From Nostoc punctiforme NIES-2108 (GTDB lineage Bacteria; Cyanobacteriota; Cyanobacteriia; Cyanobacteriales; Nostocaceae): a stretch of DNA of 32,893 nt. The stretch is from assembly GCA_003326195.1 (NCBI GenBank), contig LXQE01000155.1:1-32893 (forward strand). The letters run 5' to 3'. Shown in pieces: positions 1 to 7,111 of this stretch. The translations under genes were made by a program, and so were the position numbers. Position 1 is the stretch's first letter, and every line of letters starts with the position of its first letter. A model generated the notes under the pieces. That model saw only the letters and a program-made list of their open reading frames with translations. It searched no databases and had not been told where the DNA came from.

Positions 1-699
1 ATCGTCGCCTTAGATTTGACTCAAACAATTGAAGTAAATATCGCTGTGGCTCAACTCTGGCGCAATTACGGACAGATTCACCTGCTGGTTAATTGTGCAG
101 GAGTCGCATACCAAAGCTCATTTTTGCAATCTAAAATGCCTCAAGTTCAAGAAGAACTCTCTGTGAACTTGTTAGGAATGTACAACCTCACTAGTTTGAT
201 TGCTCGACGCATGGCCAGCCAAAGACAAGGGACAATTGTCAATGTATCGAGCCTGATGGGGAAAGTGGCAGCACCAACGATGGCGACATACTCAGCAACC
301 AAGTTTGCCATTTTAGGATTTACCCAAGCCTTACGCCAAGAATTAGCTGAACACAATATTCGTGTAATTGCATTACTGCCTTCCCTGACAGACACAGACA
401 TGGTGCGCGACTTAAAATTATTTCGCTGGGTGATCCCTATGACTCCTCAACAAGTGGCTAAAGCACTCGTCACCGGAATGCAAAATGATTCATCAGAAAT
501 TTTAGTTGGATGGCAAAGTCATTTAGCCGTGTTGTGTCAACGCATTTCCCCTTGGTTATTAGAGCTAATTTTACGAATAGCGACACCGCCAGCACCAAGC
601 AGACAACAGCCGAGTCAAAAACTGAACAAGCTAATCCCGAAACTGAATTTTTTGAGCAGAATCCATCGTTTCAGTGATTTATTCTTGTCAAGAACATGA
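1..699 (+). CDS. Short-chain dehydrogenase/reductase (SDR), 5' end outside window
   Basis: The reading frame is open from base 1, so the gene is cut by the window edge; a TTG at 16 is not a credible start because the residues before it (VALDLT) look like the SDR motif following the fourth strand. Visible peptide is 232 residues: NCAG motif at 31-34 (stabilises the sheet), NVSS at 81-84 with the catalytic serine, and YSATK with catalytic Tyr97 and Lys101. The missing N-terminus would carry the TGxxxGxG NAD(P)-binding loop. The C-terminal 60 residues are hydrophobic then basic (LLELILRI, followed by many K/R), as in SDRs that associate with membranes or lipid substrates. Family knowledge: NAD(P)-dependent oxidation/reduction of an alcohol or ketone; the substrate cannot be told from sequence. 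Confidence 0.88.
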   Translation: MVALDLTQTIEVNIAVAQLWRNYGQIHLLVNCAGVAYQSSFLQSKMPQVQEELSVNLLGMYNLTSLIARRMASQRQGTIVNVSSLMGKVAAPTMATYSATKFAILGFTQALRQELAEHNIRVIALLPSLTDTDMVRDLKLFRWVIPMTPQQVAKALVTGMQNDSSEILVGWQSHLAVLCQRISPWLLELILRIATPPAPSRQQPSQKLNKLIPKLNFLSRIHRFSDLFLSRT

Positions 700-1307
700 T
701 TTTTTGCGTGCCTGTATAGATAGCAAGCGCCAAGGTGATTTTGACATAGATTGGAAGTATTCCCTTTTCCTGCTCCTGCGATCGCTTGACCCATTGCACA
801 AACTCTACAGTTACGACTTGTGTCAAAAGGTCATCCTGGCGCGGCACGTCCACAATATTCTAAACATACTCGTACTATTACTCACTCCACAGCATTGTGG
901 CGTCTAAAATCAGTCCTTGTTCCAATCATTCACAGCAGAGCGGATGATGGTTCGATAAACGGAATGTACATTGATGTGGCTGTTGTGCAAACATCAACTA
1001 AACCGTCTCTGGCAACTCTGAGCAAACAACCTCGACTTTGTACATTTAGTCAAATTGATATACTCTCAGCAGATTAACGCAATCACTATCCAAATCAGCG
1101 TTTTTTAGTGCTAGTATTTACCAGTATTTTTGATCCGCTCAGTAAATACCGCAGGTTATCACATAACCGGGAGGTTGCTTCCATTTGTTTTTTTGTCTGT
1201 GTTTAGCCACCAGCTAGAATACAGCGAAATTACTCGTTATGGAAATCTGCACCTCCTTTTTCTCTGTTTAAATTTCTTCAACTTAGGTTTTTGTCAGTCA
1301 ATCATAT
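700..1307. other. Intergenic region, no supported gene
   Basis: About 600 bases without a convincing gene. The short open frames on both strands lack ribosome binding sites and recognisable motifs. The only structure I see is two small inverted repeats: arms gtatttac at 1114-1121 and gtaaatac at 1142-1149, and a 6-bp stem ggttat/ataacc at 1154-1168. They lie between the SDR gene and the convergent small gene and may contribute to transcript ends, but there is no strong U-tract. Confidence 0.4.
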
Positions 1308-1559
1308 TTATTCACGCTTTTTGAAGCGCTTTTCTTTACCTAATAGAAAAACTACATAAAATCGCTTCACGAAAAATGGTATAGAAACTCTAATATCAAC
1401 AAAATGACGTTTATAAATACGGTCATTAAATGCTTTTTTTAGCTCAGTTAACTGTGCATTGGTAAAAGTAGCTACTATTTCAGGAGGAATACGAGTAAAA
1501 AGCTGTTGCTCGAAAGGGTCTTTTTTGGAAGAGTTTTTCTTTGAATGATTTTGAGACAT
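1308..1559 (-). CDS. Small conserved-looking protein, paralogue of the next gene upstream
   Basis: 83 residues, function unknown. It shares a clear domain with its neighbour at 1589-2068: FEQ-LF-I-PEI-TFT-QL-LK-F, then RHF-IRVSIP and FY-V-LLG-E-R, ending in a basic tail (KEKRFKKRE). The paralogy across a 29-bp gap shows both are real genes that arose by tandem duplication. This copy ends right after the shared domain, without the membrane segment of its partner. The arrangement (short amphipathic helix, then a short hydrophobic strand-like stretch, then a K/R cluster) could suit peripheral membrane contact, but that is a guess. The ATG follows a weak AGG 14 bases upstream. Confidence 0.65.
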   Translation of the reverse strand: MSQNHSKKNSSKKDPFEQQLFTRIPPEIVATFTNAQLTELKKAFNDRIYKRHFVDIRVSIPFFVKRFYVVFLLGKEKRFKKRE

Positions 1560-1588
1560 CTTGCTTTTTACCTGACTAAAACTAAAGT

Positions 1589-2068
1589 TTAAAAATTAGG
1601 ACTGTGTTCATAATCCCAGCACTTATCATCACGCCAAACTCTATCAGTGTATTCACATTCTGATTTATCATAAATCCAAGGAATTGATGTAGGGTAAGAC
1701 AGAGGAGATGTGAGATTCAGAGAAGACAATACAAAGGAAAATATTGTAAAACAACAAATCGATAGAATGCTTAAAAATCCTATGACAAACAAGCTATTGC
1801 TAAGAGTCCAAAAAGGATATAAACCTTTTTCAGAGCGTAAGCGGTTTTGAGAGCGACGTTCTGAACCTGCTAACAAAACTAGATAAAACCCTAGCCTGGG
1901 AATTGGTATTGAAACTCTTATGTTTAAAAAATGACGAGAAGACTTATTATAGCTAAAACCCCTTTTTAGTGCTTCTATTTGCTTATCAGTGAAGGTACTT
2001 GCAATTTCTGGATTAATCTGAGAAAAAAGCTGCTCAAAAGTAGGATTATTGTAATGGGTATTATTCAT
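1589..2068 (-). CDS. Unknown membrane protein with PEI-TFT / RVSIP domain
   Basis: 159 residues from the ATG at 2068; an upstream in-frame ATG at 2089 has no ribosome binding site, while the one chosen follows AGAGAAA. Residues about 4-70 form the same domain as the downstream 83-residue paralogue (FEQLFSQINPEIASTFT, RHFLNIRVSIPIP, FYLVLLAGSERR). After it come one long hydrophobic segment (FVIGFLSILSICCFTIFSFVL) and a short tail with a cysteine pair (ECEY...DDKCW) that could be disulphide-bonded if outside the cytoplasm. Probably co-transcribed with the 83-residue gene. I do not know a function for this family. Confidence 0.65.
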   Translation of the reverse strand: MNNTHYNNPTFEQLFSQINPEIASTFTDKQIEALKRGFSYNKSSRHFLNIRVSIPIPRLGFYLVLLAGSERRSQNRLRSEKGLYPFWTLSNSLFVIGFLSILSICCFTIFSFVLSSLNLTSPLSYPTSIPWIYDKSECEYTDRVWRDDKCWDYEHSPNF

Positions 2069-2525
2069 TTTCTCTGTCTTAACATACATTAATTAATGTT
2101 TCATTACTTGTATCTTTTAATCCGGACATTACGCACAATAAATTCTATTTAAATATAAAGTTATTGCCTCTACCAATAATTCAATATTTTCCAGATTTAT
2201 TAGCATTCAAGGCAAACATACTATAGCCTGGCTTAGGTACCACAAAACTTACATATAGAACAGTTATAAATATAGTTATTTACCTAATTTGTACATAAAA
2301 AAATAAAAGATGAGCGCACTAGTACAACACGGCGGAAATAAACCAATCATTCCAAATCAACGAAACCCCTATGCTGTATTCATTTTTAATTTTTAATTCC
2401 ACCTTGCGGTACTAGTGGGAGGTTTTTTGTTTACGCTATCTATAAAATGCCGTTGTCTTTACAGGTCAAAATACTAATAGAGACTACTTGCTAATCCTTG
2501 TATGTATACTTAGTTCAACTCAGGT
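2069..2525. other. Intergenic region upstream of the paralogue pair
   Basis: AT-rich, no open frame with credible features. It holds the divergent upstream region of the small paralogous genes and, near 2402-2434, a GC-richer stretch ending in a run of T (aggttttttg) that could end a rightward transcript, but I cannot draw a convincing stem. Confidence 0.3.
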
Positions 2526-2834
2526 TTAAAATCTTCTTTTAGTTAGTAGATTCGATAAATATGCTGCTTCTATCGAAATACCAATATTCTCTAAAAACTC
2601 TAATAGCTTGCTTTGAGTGAAATTACCCCTGTAGTAAAAGCTCATAACTAAGGCTTTTACTGGATTGAACTCTCTGTCGTATCCTACTGCTAGAGAAGCT
2701 AGGTAAGTTTTTCTGCCCTTTGTTGAGTAGTCTTTTTGCTTACAGAACACTACGTTATCAGTTTTCAGTAAGATGTCTTGAACGATTACTTGTTTGTAGC
2801 CCTTGAATTGTGAACCGAATAGTAATTTTTCTTC
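2526..2834 (-). pseudogene. Transposase remnant
   Basis: An open minus-strand frame from 2834 to 2526, preceded by an in-frame TAG at 2835-2837. The peptide starts before any ATG: FGSQFKGYKQVIVQD, then VFCKQKDYSTKGRKTYLA, VGYDREFNPVKALVMSFYYRG, then FTQSKLLEFLENIGISIEAAYLSNLLTK. This pattern (a strand ending in VQD, a KTY-A-LP-GY element, then 'alkaline' YY-G-VTQ-K--EFL---G--IS---LSN-L) is what I associate with cyanobacterial IS66-like transposases just before the catalytic core. No DDE core follows and the N-terminus is missing, so this is an internal fragment of a dead element about 100 residues long. Confidence 0.6.
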
Positions 2835-2844
2835 CTACCCTGAT

Positions 2845-2990
2845 TTATCGAAGAGAACAAAGGGATGGGGCGACAAAGAGCTTGCGGCAACGCAATGCGG
2901 ATTTAAGACCCCTACCACTTACTTTTTGGTGGATTTAAATCAGGTGGGGTTTGAATCTCCATCTGATTTCTCCCTTTGTCTCTTTCTTCA
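2845..2990. repeat. Long imperfect inverted repeat next to the transposase remnant
   Basis: The left part (gaagagaacaaagggatggg, then gatttaagacccctacc) matches the reverse complement of the right part (caggtggggtttgaatc, then ctccctttgtctctttcttc) with several mismatches, so a transcript could fold into a long broken hairpin around the centre near 2930. It adjoins the transposase remnant. It could be the structured end of a decayed insertion sequence or a MITE; no open frame within is believable. Confidence 0.4.
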
Positions 2991-3305
2991 ACGAGCAGAT
3001 ACTGATTTTTGTCGCAAGATAATTCTTCAAAACATCCTAACTTAATTTTTCAAGATTTTAATAACTGTAATATCACGTAGCTCTAGAAAATAAGGTAAAA
3101 AAAATACGGTGTATTTACTTACTAAAACACTTGTCCAATGTAAATCAACATATTGAATAAAAATAATTTTAAAAAATTACAAATTTAAAAATAATACGTT
3201 AAAGATTACAAAACAAACAGAATTAAATATTAAAGCTTACATTTCACTTGAAATTTTATATTAAATCAACATGACTTAAACATCAAAGCTCTCAATTGTT
3301 GTTGA

Positions 3306-3333
3306 TTGACTATCTTTTTGCATTTTTTATACA
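3306..3333 (+). promoter_or_regulatory. Candidate sigma70-type promoter for gvpA
   Basis: TTGACT at 3306-3311, 16-base spacer, TATACA at 3328-3333. Transcription would start near 3340 and leave a leader of about 100 bases before gvpA. The whole stretch 3046-3442 is AT-rich and carries no gene. This is a visual match to consensus only; other promoters may exist. Confidence 0.4.
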
Positions 3334-3442
3334 GATAAACTCTTTACATTCTTGAAAACGTATGTTTAATTTGATTCAGTAGAGAGCAAAGGCAAATGCC
3401 TAGCTAATACTAACAATCAACAATGAGTTAAGGTCTAAAATC

Positions 3443-3658
3443 ATGGCAGTCGAAAAAACTAATTCTTCTTCAAGTTTGGCAGAAGTTATTGACCGTATCT
3501 TGGATAAAGGTATCGTTATAGATGCTTGGGTACGTGTTTCTCTAGTTGGTATTGAACTACTTGCAATCGAAGCTCGGATCGTCATTGCTTCTGTTGAAAC
3601 CTACTTGAAATATGCAGAAGCTGTAGGCTTAACACAGTCAGCCGCTGTACCTGCTTAA
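3443..3658 (+). CDS. gvpA: Gas vesicle structural protein GvpA, copy 1
   Basis: 71 residues. GvpA is the small hydrophobic protein that polymerises into the rib-like shell of the gas vesicle, a protein-walled, gas-filled flotation organelle. The sequence has the family pattern: SSSLAEVIDRILDKGIVIDA (helix 1 and first strand), WVRVSLVGIELLAIEARIVI (strand and amphipathic second helix), and ETYLKYAEAVG. By memory it equals mature Anabaena flos-aquae GvpA. It is first of three copies encoding identical proteins, differing only at silent sites. The ATG follows a poorly placed AAGG (gttaaggtctaaaatc-ATG). Multiple copies fit the need for a very abundant shell protein. Confidence 0.98.
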   Translation: MAVEKTNSSSSLAEVIDRILDKGIVIDAWVRVSLVGIELLAIEARIVIASVETYLKYAEAVGLTQSAAVPA

Positions 3659-3673
3659 TTATTAAGTAGATTC

Positions 3674-3714
3674 TAGAATATCGAAATTACCTACTAGGTA
3701 ATTATGATATTCTA
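3674..3714. repeat. 41-base palindrome after gvpA copy 1
   Basis: Arms tagaatatcgaaattaccta and taggtaattatgatattcta pair over 20 positions around a single C at 3694, with one A-A mismatch and one G-T wobble. In RNA it would form a long AU-rich hairpin between gvpA stop and the next gvpA. No T-run follows, so it is more likely an RNA-stabilising or processing structure, or a protein-binding palindrome, than a classical terminator. Confidence 0.8.
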
Positions 3715-3764
3715 CTTCCGACCAGATAAACATAAACATCAACAATGAGTTAAGGTCTAAAATC

Positions 3765-3980
3765 ATGGCAGTCGAAAAAACCAATTCCTCTTCAAGCTTG
3801 GCAGAAGTTATTGATCGTATCTTGGATAAAGGTATCGTTATAGATGCTTGGGTACGTGTTTCCCTAGTTGGTATTGAATTACTGGCAATCGAAGCTCGGA
3901 TCGTCATTGCTTCTGTTGAAACCTACTTGAAATATGCAGAAGCTGTAGGCTTAACACAATCAGCCGCTGTACCTGCTTAA
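3765..3980 (+). CDS. gvpA: Gas vesicle structural protein GvpA, copy 2
   Basis: 71 residues, protein identical to copies 1 and 3. DNA differs from copy 1 only by scattered silent changes (for example accaattcctcttcaagctt against actaattcttcttcaagttt). It lies 322 bases downstream of copy 1 with the same leader (atgagttaaggtctaaaatc before the ATG) and is flanked on both sides by the same 41-base palindrome. Identity at protein level with silent divergence means purifying selection and probably gene conversion among copies. Confidence 0.98.
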   Translation: MAVEKTNSSSSLAEVIDRILDKGIVIDAWVRVSLVGIELLAIEARIVIASVETYLKYAEAVGLTQSAAVPA

Positions 3981-3995
3981 TTATTAAGTAGATTC

Positions 3996-4036
3996 TAGAA
4001 TATCGAAATTACCTACTAGGTAATTATGATATTCTA
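3996..4036. repeat. 41-base palindrome after gvpA copy 2
   Basis: Same palindrome as at 3674-3714, base for base as far as I can see, offset 322. It is not present after copy 3. Confidence 0.8.
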
Positions 4037-4085
4037 CTTCCGACCAGATAAATATCAACACAACACTGAGTTAAGGTCTAAAATC

Positions 4086-4301
4086 ATGGCAGTCGAAAAA
4101 ACCAATTCCTCTTCAAGTTTGGCAGAAGTTATTGACCGTATCTTGGATAAAGGTATCGTTATAGATGCTTGGGTACGTGTTTCCCTAGTTGGTATTGAAC
4201 TACTTGCAATCGAAGCTCGGATCGTCATTGCTTCTGTTGAAACCTACTTGAAATATGCAGAAGCTGTAGGCTTAACACAGTCAGCCGCTGTACCTGCTTA
4301 A
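4086..4301 (+). CDS. gvpA: Gas vesicle structural protein GvpA, copy 3
   Basis: 71 residues, identical in protein to the other two copies. The frame is open upstream to an ATG at 4026, but that extra 20-residue stretch translates the inter-copy palindrome and leader, is absent from the family and has no ribosome binding site; the ATG at 4086 is the family start. Downstream, the conserved trailer breaks off after attattaagtagat, so this copy lacks the palindrome found after copies 1 and 2 and is the end of the array. Confidence 0.98.
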   Translation: MAVEKTNSSSSLAEVIDRILDKGIVIDAWVRVSLVGIELLAIEARIVIASVETYLKYAEAVGLTQSAAVPA

Positions 4302-4631
4302 TTATTAAGTAGATACAATCAAATTAGAATTACTAAAACTATTTCTTTGTGAAGTCAGCTGTGGCAAATTTCCTGGATAACTGATCTCCTTGGGTTCTTT
4401 TCTTTACAGTTCGTTTTCATTTATTGCAAATCAGTCTATCTTCATAGAGACTTGGTAGAAGTAATTCTGATTGGTATTCTGTTCTTCGTCGATTATCTTG
4501 ATACTTCTCAATCAAGATTTATCAAAGGATAAAATGCCAAGAGCAGATATTGTTTGAGCTACATTATCTGGATATTAAGTGTCCATTTAATGTAGTTTAT
4601 TCCCGATTTTAATAATATTGCGGAGAATCTC
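4302..4631. other. gvpA-gvpC spacer
   Basis: 330 bases with no gene. Differential expression of abundant gvpA and scarcer gvpC mRNA is known in other cyanobacteria and often depends on this spacer, but I see no strong hairpin with a T-run here. GGAG at 4622-4625 serves as ribosome binding site for gvpC. Confidence 0.4.
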
Positions 4632-5456
4632 ATGACGGCTTTAATGGAAAAAATCCGGCAAGAGCATAAGTCGATAGCTGAGGAAGTATCCCAACTATTT
4701 AGAGAGACTCATGAATTCTTGTCCGCTACAACAGCAAACAGAGAAGAGCAAGCCAAAAAGCAAGCCCAATATCTGCATCAGTTCCACCAAAACCTACAGC
4801 AAACAAACCGCGAGTTTCTTACAGAAACTACTAAAGAAAGGCTTGTTCAAGCTCAGGCTCTTCACCAAGAACTTGAGCAAACAAACCGCGAGTTTCTCAC
4901 AGAAGCTAATAAAGAAAGGTTTGCTCAAGCTCAAGCTCAAGCAAAGTTTTTGCATGAGTTCTACCAAGAACTTAAGCAAACAACCCACGAGTTTCTCACA
5001 GAAACTAATAAAGAAAGGCTTGCTCAAGCTCAAGCTCTCCACCAAGAACTTGAGCAAACAAACCGCGAGTTTCTCACAGAAGCTAATAAAGAAAGGTTTG
5101 CTCAAGCTCAAGCTCAAGCAAAGTCTTTGCAGGAGTTCTACCAAGAACTTAAGCAAACAACCCACGAATTTCTCACAGAAACTAATAAAGAAAGGCTTGC
5201 TCAAGCTCAAGCTCTCCACCAAGAACTTGAGCAAACAAACCGCGAGTTTCTCACAGAAGCTACTAAAGAAAGGTTTGCTCAAGCTCAAGCTCAAGCAAAG
5301 TTTTTGCAAGAGTTCTACCAAGAACTTGAGCAAACAACCCACGAATTTCTAGCAGAAACAGCAAAGAACAGAACTGAGCAAGCCAAAGCACAAAAGCAAT
5401 ATCTGCATCAATTTCGTCAGGATTTGTTTGTGAGCATTTTTGGCACGCATATTTAG
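4632..5456 (+). CDS. gvpC: Gas vesicle outer reinforcing protein GvpC, long form with alternating repeats
   Basis: 274 residues, against about 193 in Anabaena flos-aquae. GvpC wraps the outside of the GvpA shell as alpha-helical rods and raises its collapse pressure. The N-terminus (MTALMEKIRQEHKSIAEEV) and C-terminus (LHQFRQDLFVSIFG) match the family closely. Between them are seven repeats: residues 40-72 (33), 73-98 (26), 99-131 (33), 132-157 (26), 158-190 (33), 191-216 (26), 217-249 (33). The 26-residue units lack exactly seven residues of the 33-residue unit. At DNA level this is three near-identical 177-bp units. All-helical, rich in Q, E and A, no cysteine. GGAG eight bases from the ATG is a good ribosome binding site. 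Confidence 0.97.
   Translation: MTALMEKIRQEHKSIAEEVSQLFRETHEFLSATTANREEQAKKQAQYLHQFHQNLQQTNREFLTETTKERLVQAQALHQELEQTNREFLTEANKERFAQAQAQAKFLHEFYQELKQTTHEFLTETNKERLAQAQALHQELEQTNREFLTEANKERFAQAQAQAKSLQEFYQELKQTTHEFLTETNKERLAQAQALHQELEQTNREFLTEATKERFAQAQAQAKFLQEFYQELEQTTHEFLAETAKNRTEQAKAQKQYLHQFRQDLFVSIFGTHI
4848..5378 (+). repeat. Three tandem 177-bp units inside gvpC
   Basis: Each unit encodes one 26-residue plus one 33-residue repeat (59 residues). Landmark gcaaag occurs at 4941, 5118 and 5295, exactly 177 apart. Near-identity at DNA level, including silent sites, marks recent expansion, and predicts copy-number variation between strains. Confidence 0.9.
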
Positions 5457-5858
5457 TCATTAGTCAACGCTCTGTTTGAGGGAGTTAATACCCTTTCTCT
5501 AAATTACAGTTCATTCTCCTTTCCTCCTTGCTGTAGATTTATTTTAGAGAATTGGTAATCTGTTGGCTGACTAGATTAAATAGTAAAACCCCCTAATCTT
5601 GCAGTTAAATAACTGGTCAGAAAAGGGGGCGAATTCAACAATGAGTTTAAGTGTAAAAGTTTAGATATTCTATTCTATCTATTAATTTAGTGTTACTGAG
5701 TTATCAAGTCTTAAAGTTTTGCTTGAGCTTGGTTTTTGGAATTAACAAGCATTAACTTTTGACTTGCTAATCTGTCTAACTAGAATAGCATATCAAGTTC
5801 CAAATTGCAACATTCTGAGTTTTTTGTCTCGAAAAGCTATTTTTCATCATCGTAATCT
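5457..5858. other. gvpC-gvpN spacer with gvpA-leader-like remnant
   Basis: About 400 bases without a gene. At 5636-5658 the sequence caacaatgagtttaagtgta closely resembles the leader just before gvpA (caacaatgagttaaggtcta), followed in both by aaa, but no gvpA follows. A short 6-bp stem ccccct/aggggg brackets 5588-5629. gvpN has no clear ribosome binding site. Confidence 0.45.
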
Positions 5859-7109
5859 ATGACTATCACTGCAAATAACAACAAAAGAGCTGTTCTTCGT
5901 GTCCGTCCAGGGCAATTTGTCATCACACCAGCGATTGAGCAGGTAGTAATTCGGGCGTTGCGTTATCTCGCATCAGGCTTTGCAATTCACTTACGTGGCC
6001 CAGCAGGTACTGGGAAAACAACCTTAGCCATGCACCTGGCTAACTGTCTTGATAGACCAATCATGTTAATTTTCGGAGATGATGAATTTAAAAGTTCTGA
6101 TTTGATTGGTAGTGAATCGGGTTACACCCATAAAAAGTTACTGGACAACTACATTCACAGCGTTCTCAAAGTCGAAGACGAATTTAAACAAAATTGGGTT
6201 GATTCTAGACTAACTCTAGCTTGTCGAGAAGGCTTAACCTTGGTCTATGACGAATTTAACCGTTCACGACCAGAAGTGAATAACGTCTTGCTCTCTGCTT
6301 TAGAAGAAAAAATTCTGACTCTTCCTCCCAGTAGTAATCAGCCAGAATATCTGCATGTTCATCCCCAATTTCGGGCTATTTTCACCTCCAACCCAGAAGA
6401 GTATTACGGAGTCCATGCGACTCAGGATGCTTTAATCGATCGGTTGGTCACTATTAATATGCCAGAACCGGATGAGCTAACTCAAACCGAGATATTAGCT
6501 AATAAAACAGGCATCAATAGACCAGATGCTCACTTAATTGTGCAGTTGGTTAAAGCATTTCGCTTACGTACAGGTGGCGAGAAGACATCAGGATTGCGGT
6601 CTTGTTTGGTGATTGCTAAGGTATGTGCGGAACACAATATTTTGGTATCACTAGAAAATTCTGATTTTCGGGAAATTTGTGCAGATGTGCTGTTCAACCG
6701 CACTAAGTTGTCTGCTAGCGAAGCTACAACGATTTTCCTAGAATTACTGAACCACGTAAGAGTACTGGCAGTAGAAGAATCGCACAATAGTATCACAGCA
6801 GAGGATACAGATGCGATTCGTACAGAAGAGAGCGAAGCGATCGATGAAGGCGGATTTCCAACCATCATCGATTCTAATTTTAGCGATCTTCATCCAGAAG
6901 ACCCAGAACACCCAGTTGTAGATCACCCTGTTCCCTTCGAGAAGGAAATTTATCAATACCTACAACAGCGCAAAAGTGCAGCATTAGTTGTGATTCAAAA
7001 AGAATTCAACCTCAACCGGATCTCAGCAACTAATGCTCTCAATGCTTTAGAGCAAAAAAGCTTAGTGAGTAAGAACAATCGTTTATATACCATTGAAGAG
7101 CCGAATTAA
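5859..7109 (+). CDS. gvpN: Gas vesicle AAA+ ATPase GvpN with winged-helix-like C-terminal extension
   Basis: 416 residues. GvpN is a MoxR-type AAA+ ATPase needed for growth of gas vesicles to full width. Residues 47-55 GPAGTGKTT are Walker A; LTLVYDEFNRSRPEV at 126-140 holds Walker B; SNPEEY at 177-182 is the sensor-1 region; ALIDRL at 191-196 precedes the lid; GLRSCL near 245-250 is sensor 2-like. Typical GvpN ends near residue 305-340. Here an acidic linker (residues 306-355) leads to about 60 further residues (356-416: EKEIYQYLQQ, VVIQKEFNLNRISATNALNALEQKSLV, RLYTI) with the helix-helix-recognition-helix-wing look of a winged helix. gvpJ follows after 2 bases, so the two are translationally coupled. 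Confidence 0.95.
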   Translation: MTITANNNKRAVLRVRPGQFVITPAIEQVVIRALRYLASGFAIHLRGPAGTGKTTLAMHLANCLDRPIMLIFGDDEFKSSDLIGSESGYTHKKLLDNYIHSVLKVEDEFKQNWVDSRLTLACREGLTLVYDEFNRSRPEVNNVLLSALEEKILTLPPSSNQPEYLHVHPQFRAIFTSNPEEYYGVHATQDALIDRLVTINMPEPDELTQTEILANKTGINRPDAHLIVQLVKAFRLRTGGEKTSGLRSCLVIAKVCAEHNILVSLENSDFREICADVLFNRTKLSASEATTIFLELLNHVRVLAVEESHNSITAEDTDAIRTEESEAIDEGGFPTIIDSNFSDLHPEDPEHPVVDHPVPFEKEIYQYLQQRKSAALVVIQKEFNLNRISATNALNALEQKSLVSKNNRLYTIEEPN

Positions 7110-7111
7110 TT

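Larger units (their letters stand above)
3412..4085 (+). repeat. 322-bp tandem repeat carrying gvpA
   Basis: Copies 1 and 2 of gvpA, with leader and spacer, are offset by exactly 322 bases (ATG 3443 and 3765; palindrome 3674 and 3996). The third copy begins 321 bases later. Spacer sequence is as well conserved as the genes, which points to recent duplication or ongoing conversion rather than selection on protein alone. Confidence 0.9.

Noticed and set aside
674..1324. Open frames of 60-85 codons between the SDR gene and the small paralogue pair
   Set aside because: No ribosome binding sites, no motifs, overlapping frames on both strands, and composition like non-coding DNA.
2803..3045. Plus-strand frame of 80 codons
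   Set aside because: It crosses the transposase remnant and the inverted repeat; no domain or start signal.
3400..3907. Minus-strand open frames across gvpA copies 1 and 2 (MTIRASIAS...)
   Set aside because: They are exact shadows of the gvpA coding strand, repeated only because gvpA is repeated, with no ribosome binding site.
4026..4085. Upstream in-frame ATG for gvpA copy 3
   Set aside because: It translates the inter-copy palindrome and leader; copies 1 and 2 show the true start and relatives begin MAVEKTN.
4711..5352. Second plus-strand frame of 213 codons and a minus-strand frame of 182 codons inside gvpC
   Set aside because: Both are out-of-frame readings of the gvpC tandem repeat; long frames arise because the unit (177 bp) is a multiple of three.
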